This document shows positions 24,866 through 34,300 of a stretch of 64,000 nt of DNA, in pieces. Made by a program: the position numbers and the translations under genes. The stretch is from PALSA-129 sp963842505 (GTDB taxonomy: Bacteria > Acidobacteriota > Terriglobia > Bryobacterales > Bryobacteraceae): NCBI GenBank assembly GCA_963842505.1, contig CAWJGZ010000004.1, positions 620,001 through 684,000 of the forward strand, given 5' to 3'. The notes beneath the pieces were generated by a model. The model was not told where the DNA came from, searched no databases, and worked only from the letters and a program-made list of their open reading frames with translations. The stretch's first letter is position 1. The number at the start of each line of letters is the position of its first letter.

Positions 24866-27367
24866 ATGGCCGCACTACTGCAAGATTTCCTGTATTCCCT
24901 CCGCACGCTACGCAAGTCGCCGGTATTTCTGGCCGTTGCCGTGCTTTCGCTAGGCCTGGGGATTGGCGCCAACACAGCAATTTTTACGCTTGTCAACCAG
25001 CTCATTTTGCAGCCGCTTCCGGTGAGAGATCCACAGCAGCTTGTCATGCTGGCCGGACGCGGCAGACATTACGGCGGCAACAACGGGATGGACAGACTTT
25101 CCTACCCGATGTATCAGGAGATCCGCGACAAGAACCAGGTATTCAGCGGGATGTTCTGCACGTACCCGGCTACCGTGAGTGCGACGTTCCAAGGCGGCAC
25201 GGAGCTGATCGGGGCCGATTTTGTTTCGGGCAACTACTTCCCGGTGCTGGGCATCGGCGCGGCGGCGGGCCGCGTGTTCAACGCTTCCGACGATCTGATG
25301 CAGGGCGGCCATCCGCTGGCCGTGCTCAGTTACGGATATTGGCGCGGGCGTTTCGGCGCGGACCCGGGCATTGTGGGAAAGCAGATGGTGGTGAACGGCC
25401 GGGCGCTGACGATTATCGGCGTGAGCCGGGCGGGATTCGACGGAGTGGAGCCGGGCCGCGCGCCGCAGATTCGCATCCCGATGACCATGAAAGACGACCT
25501 GCCACGCTCGGATTTCGGCCGCTTGAATAACGACCGCTTCCGCTGGGTAGAGGTCTTCGGCCGCCTCAGGCCGGGGATGACGATGAAGAAGGCGCAGGCG
25601 GGCTTGCAGCCGTTGTTCCACCAGATCCTGAACCTCGAAGTGACCGAGAAGCCCTTCGCGAAGACCTCGCCATTCGTCAAGCAGGAGTTCCTGAAGATGT
25701 GGATGGAGGTGATGCCCGGATCGAAAGGCCGCTCGAACCTGCGCAGGACGTACTCGAAGCCGCTTTTCGCCCTGATGGGCATCGTCGGGCTGGTGCTGCT
25801 GATCGCCTGCTCGAACCTGGCGAATCTGCTGATCGCGCGCGCTTCGGCGCGGCAGAAGGAGATCGCGGTTCGCCTGGCGTTGGGCGCGGGGCGCGGCAGA
25901 CTCATTCGCCAACTGCTGGTGGAAAGCCTGGTGCTCGCGGCGGTGGGCGGCGCTCTGGGCGTTGGCCTGGCGGTGATGATCGACCGGGCGTTAATCAATT
26001 TTCTGCCATCGGGGCACACGCCGCTATCACTTTCCAGCACGCCGGATTGGACCGTGCTGGGCTTTACCTTCACAGTCGCGCTGCTGGCGGGAGTTCTTTT
26101 CGGATTGGTTCCGGCGTGGCAATCCACGCGGCCGCAACTGGCGAATACCTTGAAAGACCAGGCGGGCGCGGTGATTCGCGGCGGCGCCGCCGGGTTGCGC
26201 AAGGGCCTGGTGGTGGCGCAGGTTTCGCTGTCCCTGCTGTTGCTGATCGGCGCCGGCTTGTTCCTGCAGAGCTTGCGCAACCTGAAGACGCTGAACCCCG
26301 GCTTCGAGACCAGGAATCTGGCGGCCTTCGATGTCGACCCCACCATGAGCCGCTACGACCCCGCGTGGACTACGGACTACTATCGCCGCCTGCGCGAACG
26401 GTTGAGCACGCTCGCCGGCGTGGAATCCCAGAGTATCGTGGTAATCCCGGTACTGGAAGACAACGAGTGGGATCAGTGGGTCACCATCGAAGGTTACTCG
26501 GCCAGGCAGGATGAACGGCCCGATCCGCACATGCAGTTTTGCAGTCCCGGGTACTTCAAGACGCTGAAGATTCCGGTGCTGCTGGGCCGCGACTTCGACG
26601 ACCGCGACGTGGCGGGCGCGCCCAAAGTGGGGATCGTGAACCAAAAATTCGTGCAGCGATATTTTGCGGGCGCCGATCCGCTGGGGCGCCATGTCGGCAT
26701 GGGAATCGACCCCGGAACGAAAACGGACATCCAGATTGTGGGCGTGGTGGGAGACACAAAATACGAAAGCATGCGCGACGACACTCCCTACGAACTCTAC
26801 ATTCCCAACGACCAGAAGAACTTTGCGGAAGGAGGCACGGTCTACCTGCGCACCCGGGGCGACCCAACCGGGTTGTTCAGCACTCTGCGCACGGCCGTGC
26901 GAGCCGTTGACGCCAACGTGCCGATGTACGACATTCGCACCTTGGAGAACCAGATGGAGATATCGCTGCTCACCGAGCGGCTGCTGGCCGCACTTTCGAG
27001 CGTTTTCGGCTGTCTGGCCACGCTGCTGGCTGCCCTAGGCCTCTATGGCGTGATGGCCTTTATGGTGGCGCGCCGCACGCGGGAGATCGGCATTCGCATG
27101 GCGCTGGGCGCGGGGCAAGGCACGGTGGTGTGGATGGTTCTGCGCGAAACGCTGACGCTGGCGGGAATCGGAGTGGCCCTGGGACTGGCCGGCGCCTACG
27201 GGATCACGCGACTCATTCAAGCTCAGTTATTCGGTGTTGCGCCCACCGACTTACTCACCATGGCCGCCGCTTCGCTGGGAATCGCGGCGGTGACCGCGCT
27301 GGCAGGCTACATCCCGGCGCGGCGAGCTACGGGGATCGATCCGATGAGCGCGCTGCGGTGGGAATAG
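24866..27367 (+). CDS. ADOP/MacB-type ABC transporter permease, full length
   Basis: This 833-residue ADOP permease is complete. An N-terminal membrane helix (residues about 18-40, S-P-V-F-L-A-V-A-V-L) leads into a MacB periplasmic domain. The first FtsX unit has L-L-I-A-R-A-S-A-R-Q-K-E-I-A-V-R-L-A-L-G-A-G. A second periplasmic domain and a second FtsX unit (R-R-T-R-E-I-G-I-R-M-A-L-G-A-G) follow, with the usual R-R-A-T-G-I-D-P-M-S-A-L-R end. It is an inner-membrane protein related to macrolide/lipoprotein transporters, and its substrate is unknown. No ATPase gene is adjacent. It is a paralogue of the truncated gene at the start of the window. Confidence 0.95.
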   Translation: MAALLQDFLYSLRTLRKSPVFLAVAVLSLGLGIGANTAIFTLVNQLILQPLPVRDPQQLVMLAGRGRHYGGNNGMDRLSYPMYQEIRDKNQVFSGMFCTYPATVSATFQGGTELIGADFVSGNYFPVLGIGAAAGRVFNASDDLMQGGHPLAVLSYGYWRGRFGADPGIVGKQMVVNGRALTIIGVSRAGFDGVEPGRAPQIRIPMTMKDDLPRSDFGRLNNDRFRWVEVFGRLRPGMTMKKAQAGLQPLFHQILNLEVTEKPFAKTSPFVKQEFLKMWMEVMPGSKGRSNLRRTYSKPLFALMGIVGLVLLIACSNLANLLIARASARQKEIAVRLALGAGRGRLIRQLLVESLVLAAVGGALGVGLAVMIDRALINFLPSGHTPLSLSSTPDWTVLGFTFTVALLAGVLFGLVPAWQSTRPQLANTLKDQAGAVIRGGAAGLRKGLVVAQVSLSLLLLIGAGLFLQSLRNLKTLNPGFETRNLAAFDVDPTMSRYDPAWTTDYYRRLRERLSTLAGVESQSIVVIPVLEDNEWDQWVTIEGYSARQDERPDPHMQFCSPGYFKTLKIPVLLGRDFDDRDVAGAPKVGIVNQKFVQRYFAGADPLGRHVGMGIDPGTKTDIQIVGVVGDTKYESMRDDTPYELYIPNDQKNFAEGGTVYLRTRGDPTGLFSTLRTAVRAVDANVPMYDIRTLENQMEISLLTERLLAALSSVFGCLATLLAALGLYGVMAFMVARRTREIGIRMALGAGQGTVVWMVLRETLTLAGIGVALGLAGAYGITRLIQAQLFGVAPTDLLTMAAASLGIAAVTALAGYIPARRATGIDPMSALRWE

Positions 27368-27446
27368 GGCATGCGGCGCCTTGCTCAACGGAGCCGCGGT
27401 TTCGCGCCAGGTTGCAACTGCGGCAATGCCGCAGTACAATTCTGAT

Positions 27447-27773
27447 ATGCGCCGCTTGTTCCTGCTCCCCCGCTATCAACGTGATGCGGCAAAGCTGCTC
27501 GACCCCAAGGAACAGGACGAAATGGAACGCCACATTGCCGACGACCCGGAGCGCCACCCTCGCGTTCCGGGTGGCAGTGGTATGCGGAAGGCGCGGTGGG
27601 CGCGTCCCGGAAGTGGAAAACGCGGTGGCGTGCGGGTGATTTACTACTTCAACGCTCCGGACGCAGTATACTTCATCGCCGTGTATGCCAAGAACCAGAA
27701 GGAGAATCTCAGTGACGCCGAAAAACAAGCCCTTGCGAAAATCCTCCGGCCGATCAAACAACAAGAGCACTAA
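27447..27773 (+). CDS. RelE/HigB-type toxin
   Basis: The 108-residue product belongs to the RelE-superfamily group with R-K-A-R-W-A-R-P-G-S-G-K-R-G-G-V-R-V-I-Y-Y-F and Y-F-I-A-V-Y-A-K-N-Q-K-E-N-L-S, typical of mRNA-cleaving or gyrase-targeting toxins. ATG 27447 is preferred; ATG 27426 is an alternative. It overlaps the antitoxin gene by 62 bases, the toxin-first order usual for HigB/RelE-XRE pairs. The promoter presumably lies in the 80 bases after the ADOP stop codon. Confidence 0.88.
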   Translation: MRRLFLLPRYQRDAAKLLDPKEQDEMERHIADDPERHPRVPGGSGMRKARWARPGSGKRGGVRVIYYFNAPDAVYFIAVYAKNQKENLSDAEKQALAKILRPIKQQEH

Positions 27774-28062
27774 GCTCGGCCGTGTGCTGGTTGCGTCGGC
27801 CAAACAGATCGCACGACACATCAGGGGTGAAATCCAACTTCCCATGAAGGTGGTGCGCGTGGTGCCCGACGTAGACGTTCGTGCCATCCGTGAAGAGCAG
27901 GGCCTAACGCGCGAGCAATTTGCGGAACGCTACGGGCTACAGGTGCGGGCGATTCAGGAATGGGAGCAAGGGAGACGCAAACCCGAACCGGCAGTGCGCG
28001 CTTATATGCTCGTCATCAAGAACCAACCCGCCGCGGTGCGGAGAGCCCTGACGGCAGCGTAG
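27712..28062 (+). CDS. XRE-type antitoxin
   Basis: The 116-residue product starts at GTG 27712, seven bases after AAGGAG inside the toxin gene. A basic N-terminus precedes the helix-turn-helix: V-R-A-I-R-E-E-Q-G-L-T-R-E-Q-F-A-E-R-Y, G-L-Q-V-R-A-I-Q-E-W-E-Q-G-R-R-K-P. This matches the antitoxins paired with RelE-type toxins, which neutralise the toxin and repress the operon. The overlap implies translational coupling. Confidence 0.9.
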   Translation: MTPKNKPLRKSSGRSNNKSTKLGRVLVASAKQIARHIRGEIQLPMKVVRVVPDVDVRAIREEQGLTREQFAERYGLQVRAIQEWEQGRRKPEPAVRAYMLVIKNQPAAVRRALTAA

Positions 28063-28083
28063 CCCGGCCCTGACCCGGGCTAC
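28059..28083. terminator. Possible hairpin after the toxin-antitoxin pair
   Basis: GTAGCCCGG and CCCGGGCTAC flank a six-base loop directly at the antitoxin stop codon, followed by TTCTTTC. The stem is eight to nine pairs. It also covers the stop codon of the minus-strand gene remnant. Confidence 0.45.
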
Positions 28084-28274
28084 TTCTTTCTCGCCGGCGG
28101 AGGCTGGGTGGACGGCTTCTTTAAGGCCCTCCTGAGTTCGTTGGCCATGTTTTCGAGGTCGGCGCGCGGGGCGTCATAAAGAGGGTTGGGCGGGTCCAGA
28201 ATCTTCATGGCCCGCTCATAGAGCGGCAGGGCTTCGGCCAGTTTGCCCTTGCGGCATACATGCCATTTCGTATT
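28080..28274 (-). pseudogene. C-terminal remnant of a TPR-type protein
   Basis: On the minus strand an open frame ends at TAG 28082-28080. It translates as C-R-K-G-K-L-A-E-A-L-P-L-Y-E-R-A-M-K-I-L-D, then R-A-D-L-E-N-M-A-N-E-L-R-R-A-L-K-K, a TPR-like helix pair with a proline/lysine tail. An in-frame stop lies just upstream near 28277 and no start codon precedes the coding-like part. It therefore looks like the 3' end of a deleted gene. The product had TPR-like helices; its role is unknown. Confidence 0.6.
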
Positions 28275-28363
28275 AATTTATTAGCGTTGTCAAGCCGGGT
28301 AGTGGCGGGAAGTTCGGGAACCAATTGGCCGCGGCCGCGGAATCAATATATCCTGGAGTCTGC

Positions 28364-30466
28364 ATGAAAATCCCCGCCGTGCTTTTGGTATGCGCTCTCG
28401 CTCTGCCCGTTCTGGGCGACGAGGGCATGTGGCTGTTCAACGAGTTTCCTAAGGACGCGGTCAAGAAGGCCTACAACTTCGAAGTGACGGACGCGTTTCT
28501 GGATAACTTGCGGCTGGCCACGCTGCGCATCGGCGGATCGTCCGGCTCATTCGTGTCGGCGGGCGGGTTGGTGCTGACAAACCGCGAGACGGTGGCGAAC
28601 TGCATAGCCAAGCTGAGCATGCCCGATCACGATTATGTCAAGGACGGGTTTTACGCGGCACGGGTTTCGGACGAGCGCGCTTGCGCGGGATTGGAAGCCA
28701 GCGTCCTGGTGGGGCTGGAAGACGTCACCAGCCAGATCAAAGAGCCGGTGAAGGAAGCGCCCAAGAACGCCAAGGCCGCAGCCGTGGCGGAGAAGGCCGC
28801 CGAAACGCTGGCCAAGCGCAACGCAGCGATTGCGCGGGTGGAAAAGGCCTGCGCGGAAAAGACCGGGAACGTCTGCACGGTGGTGGCGCTCTCTTCGGGC
28901 GAACGGTACCATCTTTACCGCTACAAGAACTATACCGATCTGCGGCTGGTGTTCGCACCGGAAGCCGCGATGGCCTTTTTCGGCGGCGACAAGGCCACCT
29001 TCACCTATCAGCGGTATGAGCTGGACATGGCTTTTCTGCGGGCCTATGAGAACGGCAAGCCGGCGGTCACCCCGCACTTCCTGAAATGGAGCGCCGAGGG
29101 CGTCAAGGATACCGACATGCTCTTCGTGGTTGGGAACCCCGCGGCCACCTCGCGCCTGGATACCAGCGCGCAACTGACATTCTACCGGGACACGGAAATG
29201 CCGCTCGCGGCCCAGCGGCTGGCGGCGCGCATCGACATGCTGACCAATTTCACACCGAAGACCGATGAGAGCCGGCGGGTGGCGGAAGCGGCGCTGTCGC
29301 GCCTGGGGCTAAGTTACAAATCGACCGCCGGTCTGCTGATCGGCCTGCGCGATGAGCGCCTGTTGATCCGCAAAGTGAATTTCGAGAAGCGCCTGCGCAA
29401 CGCGGTGGAACACGATCCCAAACTGGGAACCGACGCCGGCAAGGTGTGGGACGATGTGGCCGCCGCTTACAAGGCGTGGACGCCGTTCGAGAAGCCTTAC
29501 CAGATTCTGGAAGAGCCGGCGGCCGAAGGATCGACACTTTTCCGCATGGCGCGGCAGGTGCTGCGGTTGAGCGAAGAGCGCGCCAAACCGAACGAGCAAC
29601 GCCTGCCGGAATACCGCGACTCGGCGCTGGCTTCGCTCGAACCGGCGCTTTACTCGCCCGCGCCCATCGACGACGCACTGGAGACCGCGCTGCTCACGCA
29701 GTATCTGGAAGAACTCAAAGCGCTCGGCGAAAAGGAAGTTCCGCTCAAAGCCATTCTGGGCGGCAAGACGCCGGCGCAAATGGCCGCGGAATTCGTGAGC
29801 ACGAGCAAGCTGAAAGACGCGGCGGAGCGAAAGCGGCTGGCAGCCGACAAGGCAGCCGCGGCGCAATCCGAAGACGGCATGCTGCGGCTGGTCCGCGCGC
29901 TGGATGAGCCGGCCCGCAAGCTGCTCAAGAAACACCAGGAGACCATCGAGGCGCTGGCGGCTTCGGCGGCGGAGAAGATTGCGCAATACCGCTTCCGCAT
30001 CTGGGGCCCGGCGGATTACCCGGACGCCACGTCCACGCCGCGTGTGACCTTCGGTTCGGTGAAGGCCTATCACGACCGCACGGAAGCGGCGGTGGTCTTC
30101 GCCACCACCTTCGGCGGCCTCTTTCACCTGGCGGGACCGAAGGATCCCTTCAAACTGCCACAGCGGTGGGTCGATGCCAAGGCACAGCTCGACCTGATCG
30201 CGCCCTTCGATTTCGTGAGCACCTGCGACACTTCCGCAGGCAGCTCCGGCAGCCCCACGGTGAACCGGAAAGGCGAACTGGTGGGCATGGTTTTCGACGC
30301 CAACCTGGAAGCCCTGCCTTCCACCTATATGTATACCGACGACCTGGCGCGCGCCGTGCACGTGGCGACGCAGGGCATGGCCGAGGCGCTGGATACGGTG
30401 TACAAAGCCACAGATCTGCTCAAGGAGCTGGGCGCCCCAGAGCGCAAGAAGAGCGGAACCGAGTAA
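28364..30466 (+). CDS. S46-family (DPP7/DPP11-like) protein lacking the catalytic His
   Basis: The 700-residue exported protein starts at ATG 28364 behind CTGGAG and has a signal peptide ending near P-V-L-G-D-E. It matches S46 dipeptidyl-peptidases throughout: G-M-W-L-F-N-E-F-P, G-S-S-G-S-F-V-S-A-G-G-L-V-L-T-N (57-73), Y-E-L-D-M-A-F-L-R-A-Y and D-T-S-A-G-S-S-G-S-P with Ser630. S46 enzymes carry the catalytic His in T-N-H-H; here that site is T-N-R74-E75-T. Asp and Ser are kept, but the His is gone. It is probably not an active S46 peptidase unless another His substitutes. Cytochrome-like or accessory functions are not indicated. It is monocistronic and converges on the thioesterase gene. Confidence 0.88.
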   Translation: MKIPAVLLVCALALPVLGDEGMWLFNEFPKDAVKKAYNFEVTDAFLDNLRLATLRIGGSSGSFVSAGGLVLTNRETVANCIAKLSMPDHDYVKDGFYAARVSDERACAGLEASVLVGLEDVTSQIKEPVKEAPKNAKAAAVAEKAAETLAKRNAAIARVEKACAEKTGNVCTVVALSSGERYHLYRYKNYTDLRLVFAPEAAMAFFGGDKATFTYQRYELDMAFLRAYENGKPAVTPHFLKWSAEGVKDTDMLFVVGNPAATSRLDTSAQLTFYRDTEMPLAAQRLAARIDMLTNFTPKTDESRRVAEAALSRLGLSYKSTAGLLIGLRDERLLIRKVNFEKRLRNAVEHDPKLGTDAGKVWDDVAAAYKAWTPFEKPYQILEEPAAEGSTLFRMARQVLRLSEERAKPNEQRLPEYRDSALASLEPALYSPAPIDDALETALLTQYLEELKALGEKEVPLKAILGGKTPAQMAAEFVSTSKLKDAAERKRLAADKAAAAQSEDGMLRLVRALDEPARKLLKKHQETIEALAASAAEKIAQYRFRIWGPADYPDATSTPRVTFGSVKAYHDRTEAAVVFATTFGGLFHLAGPKDPFKLPQRWVDAKAQLDLIAPFDFVSTCDTSAGSSGSPTVNRKGELVGMVFDANLEALPSTYMYTDDLARAVHVATQGMAEALDTVYKATDLLKELGAPERKKSGTE

Positions 30467-30508
30467 ACTCCGGGTGCTAAGGTTCGCGGCCGTTCCGCCG
30501 ATTTGGAA

Positions 30509-30919
30509 CTATGCGCCTATGCCGAACATGGGGTAGTATTTCTCGGGCAGTTGGGCGCGGTGCATTTCCCGGTTCACGAAGACATGCCGGGTGTGGCCGG
30601 TAGCCAGCAGACTGCCGTCTTCAGCCAGCCGCATTTCATAGTGAAAGAGCACGATGCGGGTGCTAGCCTCTTCGATCCAACTCTTGATGATGACCTCATC
30701 GTCGAAATGGGCGGGTGAGCGGTAGCGGCAATCGGCCTCCGCCACGGCGAGAAAGATCCCGTCTTCGCGTTCCATGTCGCGGTAGTTGAAGCCGCAGGCT
30801 TTGCACAACTCGACGCGGCCCACTTCCATCCAGACCAGGTAGTTGGCGTAATAGACCACACCCATCTGGTCGGTTTCGGCATAGCGCACGCGGATACGGG
30901 TTTCGGCGGTTGGTTTCAT
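30509..30919 (-). CDS. YbgC/4-hydroxybenzoyl-CoA thioesterase family
   Basis: The 136-residue hot-dog-fold thioesterase starts at ATG 30919; the upstream open frame is not protein-like. The signature is R-V-R-Y-A-E-T-D-Q-M-G-V-V-Y-Y-A-N-Y-L-V-W-M-E, with the catalytic Asp in T-D-Q-M-G, followed by G-R-V-E-L. Members hydrolyse acyl-CoA or acyl-ACP thioesters in the cytoplasm, often next to tol-pal genes, which are absent here. The natural substrate is not predictable. Confidence 0.93.
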   Translation of the reverse strand: MKPTAETRIRVRYAETDQMGVVYYANYLVWMEVGRVELCKACGFNYRDMEREDGIFLAVAEADCRYRSPAHFDDEVIIKSWIEEASTRIVLFHYEMRLAEDGSLLATGHTRHVFVNREMHRAQLPEKYYPMFGIGA

Positions 30920-31390
30920 GGCAGAGTGCAATTGTAACGAAGATCGAGCCGGCATTCCCAGTTCCGGGGCCGGCGCAGCCGGGACCAAACGGGAGACTGC
31001 TTGTTCACCGCCGAGGCGCGGAGACACGGAGAAGGACAAAGACAGGGACGAGGTTAAGGTCTAAGGGCGCGCCGGGATTGGAGATTACGCCACCGGGGGC
31101 GGCGAGGGTCCCGGTAAGTCAGGAGTTCGAGTTACTTTCGGAGTGCAAACGGCGGGCATCCTGGCGGATTCGGCTTTGGGCGGTTGGGTTCTATTGCAGA
31201 TTGCAATTGTAACGCGAAAAAAGCCGATATTTGCGTCTCTTGGGCCTTTTGCCTGCGGCGCCTTACATCAGAAAAACTCAACGATCAGTTTAGAAAAACG
31301 AACTTGTTTCCGATATAAGGGTCCGTATAATTGCATCAACAGCTTCTGAGTCTTTGGCCGGCGCCCGAGCGCGCCGTGAAGGAGAAAACT
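30920..31390. other. Intergenic region with TonB-receptor promoter
   Basis: This 471-base region separates divergent genes. The only feature I can support is a promoter-like pair at 31304-31331. The word TGCAATTGTAACG occurs twice (near 30937 and 31200), meaning unknown. The last 200 bases are AT-richer, as expected for a regulatory region. No open frame here looks coding. Confidence 0.5.
31304..31331 (+). promoter_or_regulatory. Sigma-70-type promoter of the TonB-dependent receptor gene
   Basis: TTGTTT at 31304-31309 and a perfect TATAAT at 31326-31331 are 16 bases apart, in an AT-rich stretch 60 bases before the receptor start. The match is close to the housekeeping consensus. Confidence 0.55.
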
Positions 31391-34300
31391 ATGTCGTTTT
31401 TGTGGACCCGCAGCGGTCGCTGGAACCGCGCCGCGGTTCTTTTTTGCGCTCTCGCGCTGGTTGTCCTGTTGAGCCCGCGAGCAATGGCACAGGCAGTTGC
31501 CGTGGTCGAAGTGGACGGTCACGTCACCGACCCGACGGGCCAAGCCATCGTCGGCGCCCAAGTCAAAATCACCGAGACGGGCAAACACGAGGTGCATACG
31601 TCCGTCACGGACAACACAGGCCGCTTTGCTTTACAGGAATTGCCGCCAGGCGCGTACCGGCTGGACGTTTCGTTTGCCGGTTTCAAGACCTATGTGCAAA
31701 CCGGAATCGTCCTGCAGGTTGGCAGCAACCCCGGAATTAATGTCAGGATGCAGATCGGCGCGGTGACCGACAGTGTCGAGGTGGTCAGTAACGCCGGCAT
31801 GGTGGAAACCAGGGATAGCGCCATCGCCCAGGTGATTGACACCCAAAGACTGCTCGATCTGCCGTTCAACGGCCGCAACCTGACATCGGTGCTGTCGGAT
31901 GGTGGCGGGGCCACGTCCACCATGACGCTGAACGGCGGCGATCTGACCGGCAGCAAGAACATCCAGGGCACCGCCGGCGGTTCCGGCCAGTTTTCGGTGG
32001 CCGGCAGCCAGGCCAACGGCATCAATTTCCTTTTGGACGGCGGCGACAACAACGACGCCTTCAGCAATGTCAACCTGCCGATTCCGTTCCCGGATGCCGT
32101 CCAGGAACTCAACGTGCAGACCAGCGCCCTGCCGCCGCAATACGGATTGCACCCCGGCGGCACGGTCAACGTCGTGACCAAGTCCGGCGCCAACGCTTTC
32201 CACGGCGATCTATTCGAGTTCTTCCGCAACGGCGACCTCAATGGCCGGCCGAAGGGCGACGCTTATGGATCGCAGCCGCCGCGCGACTCGATCAAGCGCA
32301 ACCAGTTCGGCGGCACCGCGGGCGGCAGGATCATCAAGGACAAGCTGTTCTTCTTCGGCGGGTATCAAGGCACCCGCCAGCGCAGCGACCCGACCCAGAA
32401 CACGGCATACACCCCCACGGCTGCGGCGCTCAACGGCGATTTCAGCGTGCTCGACGGCGCCAAATCCAACGGCGGTTGCCTGGCTACGGCACGCACTTTG
32501 AAAAACCCGAGCGGTACTCCCTATCCCAACAACCAGATCCCGGTTTCCACGTTTGACCCCGCTGGGCTGAAACTGGCGTCCACCTATCTCCCGCTCTCCC
32601 CCAATCCTTGCGGGCTGTACACCTTTGGCTATCCGGCCAACAACCCGGACGATCAGTGGATCGGGCGCGTGGACTACATCGTCAGTCCCAAGCAAACTTT
32701 TTACGGCCGCTACTTTATTTACGACTACCTGGCGGAGGTGATCTTCGACGGTCATAACGCTCTGACCACCGGCGCCCCGGGTAACCAGGATCGCTCGCAA
32801 ACCATGACGATTGGCGATACGTACTCCATTAGCCCCACGGCGGTCAACGCTCTCCACATGACCTTCGACCGGCGCCGGGACAACCGCGGCGACGCGCCCA
32901 ATCTGTTCAGCCCCGTCTCTCTCGGCGTCAACATGTATAACGCCGTTCCGAACTACACGCAGCTCAGCGTCAGCAGTTATTCGGGCAGCGGCTTCAACAT
33001 CGGCTGCGGCACCTGCGCTCTCGCCAACTTCGACATCAACACGTATCAGTTGGCCGACGATTTCACCCTCATCCGCGGCAAGCACCAGATCATGATCGGT
33101 TTCGACGGCCGCAAAGACCAGTTCAACTCCTACAACAATCAGCAGTCCAACGGCCAGTTCACCTTCAATGGCGGGATCAGCGGCGACGGTCTGGCGGACC
33201 TGCTGATCGGCCGGTTCGACGGCAGCCCCGGCCTGACCGATGGAAACGTGATTTCCGACTACCTGCGCCAGACGGTCATCGCCGCTTACGTGCAGGACTC
33301 TTTTCACGTCTCGCCGCGGTTCTCCATCAATTACGGCGTCCGCTGGGAACCGTCCGTGCCGTCCTACGATAAATACGGGCGGGGCAACCAATTCAGTTGG
33401 CCGCTGTTCCTACAGAATTGGCACAGCTCCGAATATCCCACCGCTCCGGCGGGCCTGATCTTCTCCAAGGACTCTCAGGATTGCTGCGGGGACGCTTTCA
33501 CGGCTTCGCACTGGGCCACCTTCTCGCCCAGGCTCGGCATGGTATGGGATCCCAAAGGCGACGCCAAGCAGACCATTCGTGTTTCCATCGCCATGATGCA
33601 CGACACCACCGAGCTGTTCTACCCCGAGCGCTGGACCACCAACGCCCCTTACGTCTCTTCGACGCAAATAACCACCGGAGTGTTCTCCAATCCGTGGGCC
33701 AGCGTCGCGGGCGGCAACCCGTTCCCCGGGAACACGGTCTTCCCAGCCACGGCAGGCGTCTACGTCAGCGTGCCGCCCAACCTGAAAGTGCAGTACATGA
33801 TCAATTACAACATCAGTTACCAGCGCGAACTCAAGAAAGACTGGCTGGTTACGGTCAACTACCTGGGCAGCCTCACGCGCCACATCTGGGGGTCGACGGA
33901 TGCCAACTATGAAATGTACACCGGCTCCACGGCGACCTCCACGGCAGCCAATGCCAACCAGCGCCGCCTCACCTATCTGGTGAACCCCGTCACCGGTGCG
34001 GCTTACGGCGACATCCAACAGAGCGATGACGGCGGCAATGCCGAGTACAACGGCCTGCTGGCCTCACTTAACAAGCGCTTTTCGCACAATTTCACCATCC
34101 TGAGCAACTACACCTACAGCCACTGCGTCAGCTCCTGGGATTTCGCCGGAGAACTGGCGGGCGTAATTTACCAGAATCCGCTCAACCGGGCCACCGGCGA
34201 ACGCGGTAATTGCGGGTTCGACCACCGCCAGGTCTTCAACACCTCGATTGTAGTCACCAGCCCCGGGCTAGGGACCGGCGCGCTCAAAGCCATCACTGCC

